A DNA stretch of 64,000 nucleotides. Origin: an uncultured Desulfosoma sp. GTDB lineage: Bacteria > Desulfobacterota > Syntrophobacteria > Syntrophobacterales > DSM-9756. The position numbers and the translations under genes are program-made. Below are positions 47,026 through 55,921 of this stretch, piece after piece; position 1 is the stretch's first letter; the number at the start of each line of letters is the position of its first letter. The stretch is from contig CALGPN010000010.1 of the NCBI GenBank assembly GCA_937960435.1, forward strand, positions 29,599 to 93,598. The letters run 5' to 3'. A model generated the notes under the pieces. That model was not told where the DNA came from. It made no database searches and saw only the letters and a list, made by a program, of their open reading frames with translations.

Positions 47026-47994
47026 ATGCTTCTGTACCTGACGGCCGTCTTCCTGGGCACCGCCGCCCTGGTGTGGGGCGCCGACCGATTCGTGGACGGG
47101 GCGGCGGCTCTGGCCCGCCGGCTCGGTATTTCCCCCATTATTGTGGGGCTCACCGTGGTGTCTTTCGGGACATCGCTTCCGGAACTTTTGGTGAGTACCG
47201 CGGCTACCCTTATGGGCCATCCCGACGTTGCCGTCGGAAACGTTGTGGGTAGCAACATCGCCAATATCGGCCTCATTCTCGGCGCCGCCTCCTTGTTCCG
47301 TCCCCTGATCGTCCACGGCTCTCTCATGCGCCGAGAGTATCCCTTGTTGGTCGGCGTTTCCGTCATTGCCTGGCTCATGGCCCGTGACGGCTCCTTCAGC
47401 CGATTCGAAGGAATTCTCCTCGTCTCGGGCTTAGCCCTGTTCCTCGTATGGATGGGAATCGTGTCCAAGCAGAACACCCCGGAGGCCATCCTTGCAGAGG
47501 TGGTCAAAAGCGGTGCGGCCCGTGAACCCCTTGAATCCCTCAAAAAACCTGTGCTTTTTCTGGTCCTCGGCCTCGTCGGATTGACGGCGGGCAGCCGCGC
47601 TCTCGTCTGGGGCGGCGTCGCTCTCGCTCGAGCTTACGGCGTCAGTGAACTGGTCGTCGGACTCACCCTGGTGGCTTTGGGGACGAGCTTCCCCGAACTG
47701 GCGACATCGGTGGCCGGCGCCATCAAGAAACAGGACGACATTGCCGTGGGGAACGTGGTCGGGTCCAATCTTTTCAACACCCTGGGCATCCTCGGCATCC
47801 CCTCCCTGATTCGGCCGCTGGAGGTGTCGACCGAGGTTTTCCACCGCGATTTTCCTGCGATGCTCCTTGCCACTGCGCTCCTGTGGCCCGTGTGCCGATC
47901 GTGGTGGGGGCGCCGAGGGCGGGTGAACCGCATAGAGGGAGGCGCGCTGGTTGCCGGGTACCTGATCTACGTGGTCTACCTTCTGAAGCCTTAA
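47026..47994 (+). CDS. Calcium/sodium antiporter (CaCA family)
   Basis: A 322-residue inner-membrane exchanger, probably Na+/Ca2+ or K+-dependent. Two similar halves contain the alpha repeats: SFGTSLPELLVSTAATLMGH with VGNVVGSNIANIGLILG near residues 46-86, and ALGTSFPELATSVAGAIKKQ with VGNVVGSNLFNTLGILG near 221-260. These give about ten membrane helices. ATG 47026 lies about 31 bases after the MlaA-like gene, so the two may be co-transcribed; the pairing has no obvious meaning. Confidence 0.92.
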   Translation: MLLYLTAVFLGTAALVWGADRFVDGAAALARRLGISPIIVGLTVVSFGTSLPELLVSTAATLMGHPDVAVGNVVGSNIANIGLILGAASLFRPLIVHGSLMRREYPLLVGVSVIAWLMARDGSFSRFEGILLVSGLALFLVWMGIVSKQNTPEAILAEVVKSGAAREPLESLKKPVLFLVLGLVGLTAGSRALVWGGVALARAYGVSELVVGLTLVALGTSFPELATSVAGAIKKQDDIAVGNVVGSNLFNTLGILGIPSLIRPLEVSTEVFHRDFPAMLLATALLWPVCRSWWGRRGRVNRIEGGALVAGYLIYVVYLLKP

Positions 47995-48023
47995 GAAAGA
48001 TTCCGGAACCGGAGGGAGATTCT

Positions 48024-49547
48024 CTATCGTTGGTCGCACAGGGCCCGGATCAGGCCCGCAATGGTGTACTCCTCGGCCACAACCGTGGGGTGGATCCCTA
48101 AGGATCGGGCCGTGTCCGCCGTGATGGGCCCAATGCAAGCGACGACGGTTTTTTCCAAAAGCTTCCCCACATCTCGGTGAGCCAAGGCTTGGACGAAGAA
48201 CCGGACGGTGGAAGAGGCGGTAAACGTCACCACGTGGATCTCTCCCCGTTCCAGCATGGCCGCCACCTCGTCGGCCCCTTGGTTCGCCGGGACCGTGGCA
48301 TAGGCCGGGACCACATCCACATCGGCGCCCCACTGGCGCAAGGTTTGGGGGAGCACATCCCGGGCCTCGACGGCTCGAGGTAACAGGAACCGGAGGCCGC
48401 GCACGGCCTCTTTCCCCAGCGCCTCCAGCAAAGATTCCGCCCGGTATTCTTCGGGAACCACGTCCAGGCGAAGGCCCCACCGTTCGAGAGACTCGGCCGT
48501 CTTGGGCCCGATGGCCGCAAGGCGCAGCCCGGCCAACGCGCGCACGTCGCGGCCCGACTCCCACAGACGCTCCATGAAAAACCGCACGCCGTTGACACTT
48601 GTAAAGACAAGCCAGTCGTAATGATCCAGGGAAGCCACGGCCGAGTCCAAAGGGTCCCAAGACGGCGGCGGGACGACGGCGATGGTGGGAAATTCCACGC
48701 ACCGGGCACCCTGTTCTTCCAAAGCCTTTCGAAAATCGCTTGCCTGCTCCCGGGCTCGGGTGACGAGAACCGTTTTGCCGAAAAGGGGTTTCCTTTCGAA
48801 CCAATTGAGAGATTCCCGGAGGCGCACCACTTCCCCCACGACAATAACCGCCGGCGGTTTCAGTCCGGCCTCTCGCACCTTGTCCACGATATCGGCCAGG
48901 GTGCCGGTGACGGTCCGCTGCTGCGGCGTCGTGCCCCAACGAATGACGGCCACAGGGGTTTGGGGGGAACGGCCGTGTTCCATAAGGCGGGCGGCGATAT
49001 CGGGAAGGTTTTTGACACCCATGAAAAACACCAAAGTGCCGATCCCTGAGGAGAGTTTCCCCCAATCGATACTTTCCTTGCCTTCGGGGGACGCTCCGTC
49101 GGCCCGTTCGTGCCCGGTGATGAACGCCATACTGGAGGCGTAATCCCGATGGGACAGAGGGATGCCTGCATAGGCGGGCACGGCGACGGCGGCCGTGACC
49201 CCGGGGACGATTTCGAAATCGATCCCGGCCGTTGCGAGTTCCTGGGCCTCCTCACCGCCGCGGCCGAAAACAAAGGGGTCGCCGCCCTTGAGGCGCACCA
49301 CCACGCGGTCTCGAGCCTTTTCCACGAGCAGGCGGTTAATGCCTTCCTGGCTCATGGTGTGGTCCCCGCCCTTTTTGCCGACGTAAATGATTTCCGCATG
49401 GGGCGGGGCATATTTCAGGAATTCTTCGTTGGCCAGATAGTCGTAAATGACCACATCGGCCAAACCCAGAACATCCCGGCCTTTGAACGTCAGGAGGCCC
49501 GGGTCCCCGGGTCCGGCTCCCACAAGGTACGCTTTGCCCTTTTTCAC
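48024..49547 (-). CDS. cobA-hemD: Uroporphyrinogen-III methyltransferase / uroporphyrinogen-III synthase fusion
   Basis: Two steps of tetrapyrrole synthesis in one 507-residue protein. Residues 1-250 are the SAM-dependent methyltransferase (VGAGPGDPGLLTFKG, VVVRLKGGDPFVFGRGGEEA, EIVPGVTAAVAVPAYAGIPL) that commits uroporphyrinogen III to siroheme and cobalamin. Residues 255-507 are a HemD synthase, sharing only the loose fold pattern of that family (LVFTSVNGVRFF, ACIGPITADTARSLG). The fusion is common in sulfate reducers and clostridia. It lies 166 bp after hemC on the same strand and converges with the antiporter gene. Confidence 0.93.
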   Translation of the reverse strand: MKKGKAYLVGAGPGDPGLLTFKGRDVLGLADVVIYDYLANEEFLKYAPPHAEIIYVGKKGGDHTMSQEGINRLLVEKARDRVVVRLKGGDPFVFGRGGEEAQELATAGIDFEIVPGVTAAVAVPAYAGIPLSHRDYASSMAFITGHERADGASPEGKESIDWGKLSSGIGTLVFFMGVKNLPDIAARLMEHGRSPQTPVAVIRWGTTPQQRTVTGTLADIVDKVREAGLKPPAVIVVGEVVRLRESLNWFERKPLFGKTVLVTRAREQASDFRKALEEQGARCVEFPTIAVVPPPSWDPLDSAVASLDHYDWLVFTSVNGVRFFMERLWESGRDVRALAGLRLAAIGPKTAESLERWGLRLDVVPEEYRAESLLEALGKEAVRGLRFLLPRAVEARDVLPQTLRQWGADVDVVPAYATVPANQGADEVAAMLERGEIHVVTFTASSTVRFFVQALAHRDVGKLLEKTVVACIGPITADTARSLGIHPTVVAEEYTIAGLIRALCDQR

Positions 49548-49713
49548 GGCATCCCCATCGGTCGTTTTTTCCTGCGTGAAAGCCTGCGGCTTTGCCCGCC
49601 GCCATGGCCTTCACCCACTCTACTCTCCCCCGGAAAGAGAAGCGCATCCCACGGAGATGGTCGAATTACACGCCGACACCGCCTCCTTACGCCCTCTTTC
49701 GAACACGTTCCCC

Positions 49714-50637
49714 CTAGGTCATCAAGGCCTCGAGGATGGCTCGGGCTCCGGCCTCGAGCAGACGCCTAGCCAGGTCCCGTCCGAGATCTTCTTCGTCACC
49801 GAATGCGGCCGATCCGCTCAAGCGATACATCGTCCGACCATCCAGAGACGCTACAAGCCCCGTCAACGTCACCGTGCCGTCGGAAACTGTCGCATGGCCG
49901 GCAATGGGCACCTGGCAACCGCCTTGCAACTCATGGAGAAAAGCGCGCTCGGCCGTGACGGCCCGCCATGTGGGCTCATGGTGCAACGGTGCCGTGATCT
50001 CCCGCAGGGCCGCGTCATCTTTTCGGATTTCGATCCCTAAGGCGCCTTGGCCGATGGCCGGAAGGAACCGCTCGGGGTCCATGAAGGCCGTCACGGCATC
50101 CTGCCAACCCATGCGTCGAAGCCCCGCCGCCGCCAAGATGACGGCGTCGTACAAGCCCTCGCGGACCTTCCGCAGGCGCGTGTCCAGGTTGCCTCGGAGG
50201 TTTTCCACTCGAAGATCCGGCCGAAGATGAAGGAGTTGGGCCGCGCGACGCAGACTGCTCGTCCCCACGACCGCTCCTGCCGGAAGGTCATCGAGACCCG
50301 ACGCCTTGGGGGCGATAAAGACATCCCGCGGGTCTTCCCGAGGCGGCACGACAGCCAGCGTCAAAGCGTCGGGGATTTCCGAAGGAACGTCCTTCATGCT
50401 GTGGACGGCCAGATCCACTCGGCCGTCCATGAGGGCTTCTTCAATTTCTTTGACGAAAAGTCCCTTGCCGCCCACCTTGGCCAAAGGCACATCGAGGATC
50501 TTGTCGCCGGTGGTCTTGATAATCGCCAAGGTGACCTGGAGGCCCGGCCATTGCCGTTCCAAGGCCTCTTGGATCATTTCCGCCTGGCGCAGCGCGAGAA
50601 GGCTTCCGCGTGTTCCGATCACCACATGGTCTTTCAA
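49714..50637 (-). CDS. hemC: Porphobilinogen deaminase (hydroxymethylbilane synthase)
   Basis: Joins four porphobilinogens to preuroporphyrinogen. The 307-residue protein shows VIGTRGSLLALRQAE, ILDVPLAKVGGKGLFVKEIE, VHSMKDVPSEIP, VVGTSSLRRAAQLLHLRPDL, and the dipyrromethane cofactor Cys in LQGGCQVPIAGH (about residue 238). The frame is open well upstream, but conserved sequence begins at the TTG at 50637, which has a GAGGGAG site about seven bases ahead, so I use that. It is followed by cobA-hemD, the next two steps of the pathway. Confidence 0.95.
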   Translation of the reverse strand: MKDHVVIGTRGSLLALRQAEMIQEALERQWPGLQVTLAIIKTTGDKILDVPLAKVGGKGLFVKEIEEALMDGRVDLAVHSMKDVPSEIPDALTLAVVPPREDPRDVFIAPKASGLDDLPAGAVVGTSSLRRAAQLLHLRPDLRVENLRGNLDTRLRKVREGLYDAVILAAAGLRRMGWQDAVTAFMDPERFLPAIGQGALGIEIRKDDAALREITAPLHHEPTWRAVTAERAFLHELQGGCQVPIAGHATVSDGTVTLTGLVASLDGRTMYRLSGSAAFGDEEDLGRDLARRLLEAGARAILEALMT

Positions 50638-50698
50638 GAGCTTCTCCCTCGACGTCCTTTCTCGCCGCCGACGCTCACCCCCAACCTCCGGCTGTTTT

Positions 50699-50935
50699 TC
50701 AATGGCACGTGGCACAGCTTCCGCCCGAACAGCCCGCGCACGAAGACGCCCCTGCGGAACCCATGCGGCTGCTGGCCGCCCCCTTATCCCCGCCGCTCTT
50801 GAACCCAAAGACGGACATTTCCCGATGGGCGTCCGACGAACCGCACTTAGGGCACTGCACCGCTTCATCGCTTCGGAATACGAGGCATTCGTAGCGTTCT
50901 CCACAGCCTCCACATCGATACTCATAGATCGGCAT
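50699..50935 (-). CDS. FmdB-family zinc-ribbon protein
   Basis: A 78-residue protein starting MPIYEYRCGGCGERYE, the classic FmdB/CxxC_CxxC_SSSS zinc ribbon (two CxxC pairs: CGGC and CPKC). The C-terminal part is Gly/Ser/Cys-rich (GASSCAGCSGGSCATC), also typical. These proteins are small, often next to unrelated operons; a regulatory role in formamidase expression is the only claimed function. It lies 61 bp ahead of hemC. Confidence 0.9.
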   Translation of the reverse strand: MPIYEYRCGGCGERYECLVFRSDEAVQCPKCGSSDAHREMSVFGFKSGGDKGAASSRMGSAGASSCAGCSGGSCATCH

Positions 50936-50985
50936 GGTGTTCACCTCTTTTCCGTGATCGCTCGCACCTCCGGTGCGCTTCCATC

Positions 50986-51363
50986 TTAAGTCGCCGCAAC
51001 GACCCGCACAAGATCACCGTCTTTCACCCTTTTGAAAGGCGAAGGGTCTCCGGAGACCTTTCCCACGATATTCACCGCGCTGGCCGGCCGGATTTCTCCC
51101 GGCGCGCTGATGGGTGTGGGCCCGAAAAAGATACAAAACGCTTTACCCCTGGGCCAATAACCCAAATCTCCTGCATCGACCAACTCTTTGGCCCCATCGT
51201 CCAAAGGCATATGGACGGGGATGGGAAAATAGATCTCCTCCCCCCACGTGTTGGCTTCCGCTTCAAGCGGAAGAGCCCGAGCGATTTCTCGCGCCGTCGG
51301 GCTGTCGTTCAGCATCGCGTCCATGACGATTCCCGCGGTTTCGATGCGAATGCGTGTCGGCAT
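50986..51363 (-). CDS. Cyclophilin-like fold protein (DUF369/TM1367-type)
   Basis: A 125-residue protein. The order TARAIARALPLE-like helix, then TWGEEIYFPIPVHM, ELVDAGDLGYWPRGKAFCIFFGPTP and NIVGKVSGDPSPFK matches the small cyclophilin-like proteins of the TM1367 family, which lack the prolyl-isomerase active site. No reaction is established. ATG 51363 has AGGAGAGGG close ahead. The longer in-frame ORF upstream (to 51546) is antisense-like filler. It overlaps the end of the preceding gene by 101 bp. Confidence 0.75.
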   Translation of the reverse strand: MPTRIRIETAGIVMDAMLNDSPTAREIARALPLEAEANTWGEEIYFPIPVHMPLDDGAKELVDAGDLGYWPRGKAFCIFFGPTPISAPGEIRPASAVNIVGKVSGDPSPFKRVKDGDLVRVVAAT

Positions 51364-52312
51364 GGCCCTCTCCTTCGTAAATCCGTTCTTTGACCGCCGC
51401 ACAGAACATCGGAAAAAGCATTTCATGGTGGCCCACGAAAGAAAACCCTCGTCCCCCGCAAGCCGTGGGGCGTTCCACCACATTGACCTGAGGCCGGTAC
51501 CGGCGGATGAAGTCCATGTCGATGGTGGTAAGGCCACTGAGATCATGACCCAGGTTCACACATACACTCACGGCCTTCAAAAACACCTCGGGTAGGATCA
51601 CCGCGGAACCCAGATTGATGTAGACCCCGGCCGATAGGCGGGACACCAGAGCGCAGAAGATGCGGAAGTCCCTATGGCTCAGCGCCCCCGTCGTCGCTCC
51701 GTCCATGGACGGATGCATGTGGATGATGTCGGTCCCAATGGCCACATGGACCGTGACGGGAAGGTCCAAAGCCGCTGCCGCCGCCAGAATGCTGTGCGCC
51801 CCATACGGCGGTGCGGCCTCTCGAAGGGCCTCACCCACGGCCCGGCCCAACCCCACATCGCCTCGGGCCGCCCCGCGCGCCACAGCGTCGTGGATGAATT
51901 CCGCCGTCTCCCGCGCCATGCCGAACCGGCCGGCATGGAGTTCCGCGGCCACATCTTCCGAGGTCCGTCCCACAAGGGCCATTTCCACATCGTGGATTAC
52001 GCCCGCCCCGTTCATGGCCACCCCTTGGAACAGGCCGCAGCGCAGCCCGTCGATGATGAGGGGGCTCAAACCCACCTTGATGGGATGCGCGCCCATTCCC
52101 AGGAGCACCGTTCGGCCTGCCGACACCGCCTGGGCCGTCCTGTCCACGGCGTCCCTGAATTGCGCCCCGGCAAGCTGCTTGGGCAACGACCGAAGGAAGT
52201 CGTTGAAGGTGCCACCGGGCTGCCACGGGGATCCCATGTCTTCCAGCCGCACTTTGCCCGGCCGATCGTAAAGGCTCACGGTGCGCAAGCGTTCCAGAGA
52301 CAAGGGTTCCAT
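51263..52312 (-). CDS. Conserved protein of unknown function (deoxyhypusine-synthase-like pattern, tentative)
   Basis: A 349-residue protein. GAHPIKVGLSPLIID and NGAGVIHDVEMALVGRTSEDV suggest a Rossmann-type NAD-binding layout as in deoxyhypusine synthase, and HVAIGTDIIHMHPSMDG is another family-like segment, but the catalytic lysine motif of that enzyme is not seen. It begins eight bases after gmhA ends and probably shares its transcript. The last 30 or so residues (HRNRGNRHGRDAERQ) overlap the cyclophilin-like gene and look like read-through of non-coding frame. That may mean a lost stop codon or a sequence error. Start ATG 52312 lacks a good ribosome-binding site. Confidence 0.6.
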   Translation of the reverse strand: MEPLSLERLRTVSLYDRPGKVRLEDMGSPWQPGGTFNDFLRSLPKQLAGAQFRDAVDRTAQAVSAGRTVLLGMGAHPIKVGLSPLIIDGLRCGLFQGVAMNGAGVIHDVEMALVGRTSEDVAAELHAGRFGMARETAEFIHDAVARGAARGDVGLGRAVGEALREAAPPYGAHSILAAAAALDLPVTVHVAIGTDIIHMHPSMDGATTGALSHRDFRIFCALVSRLSAGVYINLGSAVILPEVFLKAVSVCVNLGHDLSGLTTIDMDFIRRYRPQVNVVERPTACGGRGFSFVGHHEMLFPMFCAAVKERIYEGEGHADTHSHRNRGNRHGRDAERQPDGARNRSGSSA

Positions 52313-52319
52313 AGCGATT

Positions 52320-52952
52320 TCAGCCGCCCACCGTCGGCGGCGGACTGCCCGCCGCTTCGGCGGCCCCGAAGAGCATTTCTTCCACAAGGTCGCAGATCAC
52401 GTGGCCCACGGCGATGTGCACTTCCTGCACCCGGGCGGTCACGGCGTCGGGCACATGGAGGATGAGATCGCAATAGACATCCATGTCGGTGGGGTGCAGA
52501 CCCGCCAGCCCCAGGGTGTGGAGGCCGTGTTCCCGAGCCCACCGAAGGGCTCGTAGAACATTTTCCGACCGGCCACTGGTGCTCAATCCTACGGCCACAT
52601 CACCCGCTTCCCCGAGGCCCCGAAGCTGACGCAAGAAGACGTCCCGAAAATCGTAATCATTGGCGATGCTCGTGAGGACCGAAGTGTCCGTCGTGAGGGC
52701 CACCGCGGGCAGAGGGACCCGTTCCTTTTGGAAGCGGTTGATGAATTCCGCGGCCAGATGCTGGCAATCGGCGGCGCTCCCGCCGTTGCCGAAGAGGTAA
52801 AGGCGCCTTCGGGAGCGGAAAGCCTCGGCCACGACTCGAGCCATGGCCACGATGGTTGCGGCATCACGGGCCCTGACCGCTTGCAAGGCCCGCACCCCCG
52901 CTTCAAAGGCATCATGGACCCTTTGGGTCCATAAGGTTTCGTCCGACCTCAT
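52320..52952 (-). CDS. gmhA: Phosphoheptose isomerase (SIS domain)
   Basis: Converts sedoheptulose 7-phosphate to D-glycero-D-manno-heptose 7-phosphate for the lipopolysaccharide inner core. The 210-residue SIS-domain protein shows LYLFGNGGSAADCQHLAAEF, ALTTDTSVLTSIANDY, VGLSTSGRSENVLRALRWA and HIAVGHVICDLVEE, all standard for GmhA. Its ATG (52952) overlaps the class-IV aminotransferase stop by four bases. No other heptose genes are in the window. Confidence 0.93.
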   Translation of the reverse strand: MRSDETLWTQRVHDAFEAGVRALQAVRARDAATIVAMARVVAEAFRSRRRLYLFGNGGSAADCQHLAAEFINRFQKERVPLPAVALTTDTSVLTSIANDYDFRDVFLRQLRGLGEAGDVAVGLSTSGRSENVLRALRWAREHGLHTLGLAGLHPTDMDVYCDLILHVPDAVTARVQEVHIAVGHVICDLVEEMLFGAAEAAGSPPPTVGG

Positions 52953-53989
52953 CGGCCACCCTCCTGGCCTGAAGTTGTCCCGTTCCCGCCTCTCGGCTCA
53001 TGGGCGTCATCCCACACGGGGGTACGCACCCCATGGCCCGAGCGGGCGTCTTCCAGCATGAGGGATCGGAACCGACGGAACCACGGCCCGGGCGAACCGT
53101 TTCCAATGGGCCGCCCGTCGTAGGCCACCACGGGAAGAACGGGGTAAGTGGTGCCGAAGATCATCATTTCGGCGGCGTTGTAGGCGTCTTCCGGGCGAAG
53201 AGCCGCTTCGGAGGCTTCGACCAGTTCCCCGGCATGCACTAAGGGCTGCACCAGTTCCAACATGCGGGTGACCGTCGTCCCTTGCAGGATGCGGTCGAAC
53301 CGGGGGACAAGAAAACGGCCGTCCCGCGTGACGATGCCCACATTTTCCGTAGCCCCTTCCCCGAGAAAGCCGTCATCGTCGATGGAGACGGTAAAATCCA
53401 CCCCGGCGTCTCGCGCTTCCTTGGTCATGAGCACGTTGGGCAGATAGTTGCAGCTCTTTACGTTGGCAAAATAGGATTTTTTGATGGGGATGCGGCTACT
53501 TTTGAGTGTGACGCCGCGGGAGAGTTTTTCTTCAGGAACGGATTTCAGGCGGGTGACCACGATATAGAGCTGGCTTGCCGGGCATTCATAAGGGTCGGTG
53601 CTGAAACCGCCCGGACCTCGAGACACATAGAGGCGCACCAGGCAATCCTTGGGGCCGGCCGCGCGCACGGTAGCCTTCACCAAGTCGATGAGCCGCTGCC
53701 GATCCACCGGCCACATCAGCTGGGCGATGTCCGCCGATCGGGTGAGCCGATCCAGATGGCGATCAAGCAAATAGAGGTGCCCGTCCACGCAACTTAGGGC
53801 TTCGAAAACGCCGTCGCCGCGGTGGACCAGATGGTCGTCTATGGGGATGAGCATGGCCCGGGGATCGGTGCAAATGCCCCCGTACCAGGACGAGTACATG
53901 GCCAAATACCCCTCGTGATAGGGCTCGTTTTTCTGCAGCAATCGATCCACGACGGCGTCGAAACTCAATACGGGCACCTCTTGGCCCAT
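52949..53989 (-). CDS. Class-IV aminotransferase (branched-chain / aminodeoxychorismate-lyase type)
   Basis: A 346-residue fold-type IV PLP enzyme. DDHLVHRGDGVFEAL marks the N-terminal domain, the PLP lysine is in FANVKSCNYLPNVL, GFLGEGATENVGIV is the typical turn, and ILQGTTVTRMLEL precedes the PLP-phosphate region. The family includes branched-chain and D-amino-acid transaminases and aminodeoxychorismate lyase; which one this is cannot be told by eye. ATG 53989 has GGGGAGG eight bases ahead. The frame runs longer upstream (to 54271) without conservation. It overlaps gmhA by ATGA. Confidence 0.85.
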   Translation of the reverse strand: MGQEVPVLSFDAVVDRLLQKNEPYHEGYLAMYSSWYGGICTDPRAMLIPIDDHLVHRGDGVFEALSCVDGHLYLLDRHLDRLTRSADIAQLMWPVDRQRLIDLVKATVRAAGPKDCLVRLYVSRGPGGFSTDPYECPASQLYIVVTRLKSVPEEKLSRGVTLKSSRIPIKKSYFANVKSCNYLPNVLMTKEARDAGVDFTVSIDDDGFLGEGATENVGIVTRDGRFLVPRFDRILQGTTVTRMLELVQPLVHAGELVEASEAALRPEDAYNAAEMMIFGTTYPVLPVVAYDGRPIGNGSPGPWFRRFRSLMLEDARSGHGVRTPVWDDAHEPRGGNGTTSGQEGGR

Positions 53990-54157
53990 GCCCGAAACCT
54001 CCCCAGCGGCTTTATGTCCGGCAAAAGCGCTTAACAATAGACAAGGCGACTTGGATGTGCAAGGCTTTGTGCGAACCCCCGAAGGGGGAGGGTCTCGGCG
54101 GCCCCCGTGAACCCACGACTTGAGACGGGCCGGAATCCCAGAGCACAATCGGTATCC

Positions 54158-54841
54158 ATGATCATCGAAACCATTCTTTTCGATTTCGACGGGACGCTTG
54201 CCGAACTGCACATCGACTTTTCGGCCATGAAAAGGCGGATCGCGGCTCTTGCGGCGGACTTCTTGGGGCACCGGCCCGAACCGTCCTCGGTCCCCGCCCT
54301 GGAGTGGATCGAGGCGCTTGCACGCGATGTGGGCGACGGATCAGAGGGACGGGCTCGGATGTTTCAATCCCATGCCATGGCGAGTGTCGAAGCCATGGAA
54401 ATGGAGGCGGCGGCACAGGGCAATTTGTTTCCCTTCACGCGTCGGGTCCTGGAGGATTTGCGAGAACGTGGGGTAAAAATCGCCGTGGTCACCCGAAACT
54501 GCGAAAAGGCGGTTCGCACGGTGTTTCCCGACTTGGATCGTTATGACTTCAAACTGTTTGCCCGAGACCACGTGGCTCGGGTCAAACCCCATCCGGAACA
54601 TCTCCGGACAGCCTTGCTCGCCTTGAACGCGACGTGCCGGGAAAGCCTCATGGTCGGGGATCACCCTCTGGACATCGAGACGGGAAAACGCCTCGGCGTC
54701 AGGACGGCAGGGGTGGCCAGCGGCCGCGTTCCCTTGGCGGACCTCCAAGCCCACCATCCCGACTGGGCCGCCCAAGACTGCGCGACGCTTATAAAAGTTC
54801 TCGACGCGGAAAATCTTCTGCCCAGGAAAAGGCCCCTATGA
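54158..54841 (+). CDS. HAD-superfamily hydrolase (phosphoglycolate-phosphatase-like)
   Basis: A 227-residue protein with motif I ILFDFDGTLAEL, a helical cap, motif II VVTRNCEKAV, motif III lysine in RVKPHPEHL, and motif IV VGDHPLDIETG. This suits small-molecule phosphatases; substrate unknown. I start at ATG 54158 because motif I follows at once; a GTG at 54107 is in frame. It overlaps the PAC2 gene start by ATGA, so the two are coupled. Confidence 0.85.
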   Translation: MIIETILFDFDGTLAELHIDFSAMKRRIAALAADFLGHRPEPSSVPALEWIEALARDVGDGSEGRARMFQSHAMASVEAMEMEAAAQGNLFPFTRRVLEDLRERGVKIAVVTRNCEKAVRTVFPDLDRYDFKLFARDHVARVKPHPEHLRTALLALNATCRESLMVGDHPLDIETGKRLGVRTAGVASGRVPLADLQAHHPDWAAQDCATLIKVLDAENLLPRKRPL

Positions 54842-55698
54842 CGCTGACCCAGCTGAAAGACGGGCTCTGGATCCCGAAATTGTTCGTCGTCCTCAAAGGT
54901 TGGACCGATGCAGGGGGAATGGCCCAAATCGTCTTCGAAAGGATTCGGCAAAAACTTCCGTGCCGGCTCATCGCCCGTCTGGAGACGGACACTCCCATCG
55001 TTGCGCCGGAGCATCGTCCGGTCGTGCTCATCCAACACGGGGTTCTCAAGGATTTTCGGTGGCCGGCTCTGGAATTTTACCAACCGGAAGATCCAACCCA
55101 TCACGACGTGGCCTTCGCTCTCGGGTGGGAACCCACCGCCCGGTGGCGTTGGTTTCTTACGGATTTTGTTTCCGTCCTGGAGTCGTGGCGCTGTGAACAC
55201 GTGCTCCTTCTAGGGAGCCTCTACGACCAAATCTTTTACGACGAAATCCGGATCTCCGGAATCGCCGTGGACGCCGCGGGCTACAATCTGCTGCGGCGCT
55301 GGGGATGTCAGCCCGCGGACTACGAAGGCCCGGCCGGCTTCCATTCGGCCATCCTGCACGAACTGCGCGGCAAACCCATCACGGCCGTGAACCTCTGGGC
55401 TCATGTGCCCTTCTACCTCAAAGGCGCCCACGAACTCCTGGTGCATCGCGTCATGGAAATCGTGGGGGACTTCGCCGGAGTGCCCTGGGATCTGAAGGAG
55501 CTCCTGACGGAATGGGAGAACCGGGAACGGAAAATCGAACAAATCCTGTCCCGGGACCCGTCGTTGAGAGAACAAATCCGAGCGCTCAAGAAGGAGGGGA
55601 GACACACCGTCCCGGGATCGGCCAAACCCTCCCGCGGCGAAGTGATCGACCTCAGAACGTTCCAAAAGAAAGGAAAAGTCGAAGACACGGACGATTGA
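54838..55698 (+). CDS. PAC2-family protein, function unknown
   Basis: A 286-residue protein of the PAC2 (proteasome-assembly-chaperone 2) superfamily. The core fits: LFVVLKGWTDAGGMAQIVFE, PVVLIQHGVLKDFRWPALEFYQP, HVLLLGSLYD, and YNLLRRWGCQPADYEGPAGFHSAILHELRG. The bacterial members are not known to assemble proteasomes. Residues 200-260 form a helical part, and the C-terminus is charged. ATG 54838 overlaps the HAD stop. No partner is apparent. Confidence 0.8.
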   Translation: MTLTQLKDGLWIPKLFVVLKGWTDAGGMAQIVFERIRQKLPCRLIARLETDTPIVAPEHRPVVLIQHGVLKDFRWPALEFYQPEDPTHHDVAFALGWEPTARWRWFLTDFVSVLESWRCEHVLLLGSLYDQIFYDEIRISGIAVDAAGYNLLRRWGCQPADYEGPAGFHSAILHELRGKPITAVNLWAHVPFYLKGAHELLVHRVMEIVGDFAGVPWDLKELLTEWENRERKIEQILSRDPSLREQIRALKKEGRHTVPGSAKPSRGEVIDLRTFQKKGKVEDTDD

Positions 55699-55788
55699 AC
55701 GGCCTCACGCATTCCAATGGCACCTCCGTAGAGGCGTCTCACGCCCACCAGCACCTCAGGACCCCCGGAACCTCTACACTTGCCACTG

Positions 55789-55921
55789 CAAGGCCATGGA
55801 ACCTGCCCAACTTCCCACGTGAAATCGTGAAATCGTGAAATCGTGAAATCGTGAAATCGTGAATCGTGGAGTCGTAAACCGTGAAGTATGGGAAGGCCAT
55901 GGAACCGGTCCAGCTTCCCAC
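55789..55921. repeat. Pair of imperfect direct repeats framing the 8-bp array
   Basis: Segments at about 55791-55820 and 55892-55921 share AGGCCATGGAACC and CTTCCCACG with a few differences. They bracket the 8-bp array and indicate local duplication. Confidence 0.7.
55819..55868. repeat. Tandem 8-bp repeat (GTGAAATC)
   Basis: Five or so perfect copies of GTGAAATC are followed by degenerate units GTGAATC, GTGGAGTC and GTAAACC. Such short units expand and contract by replication slippage; no reading frame uses them. Confidence 0.9.

Noticed and set aside
49714..50925. Long version of hemC starting at 50925
   Set aside because: The extra 96 residues overlap the fmdB-like gene and show no conservation.
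55819..55868. CRISPR-like repeat
   Set aside because: The units are 8 bp with no spacers, and no cas gene is near.
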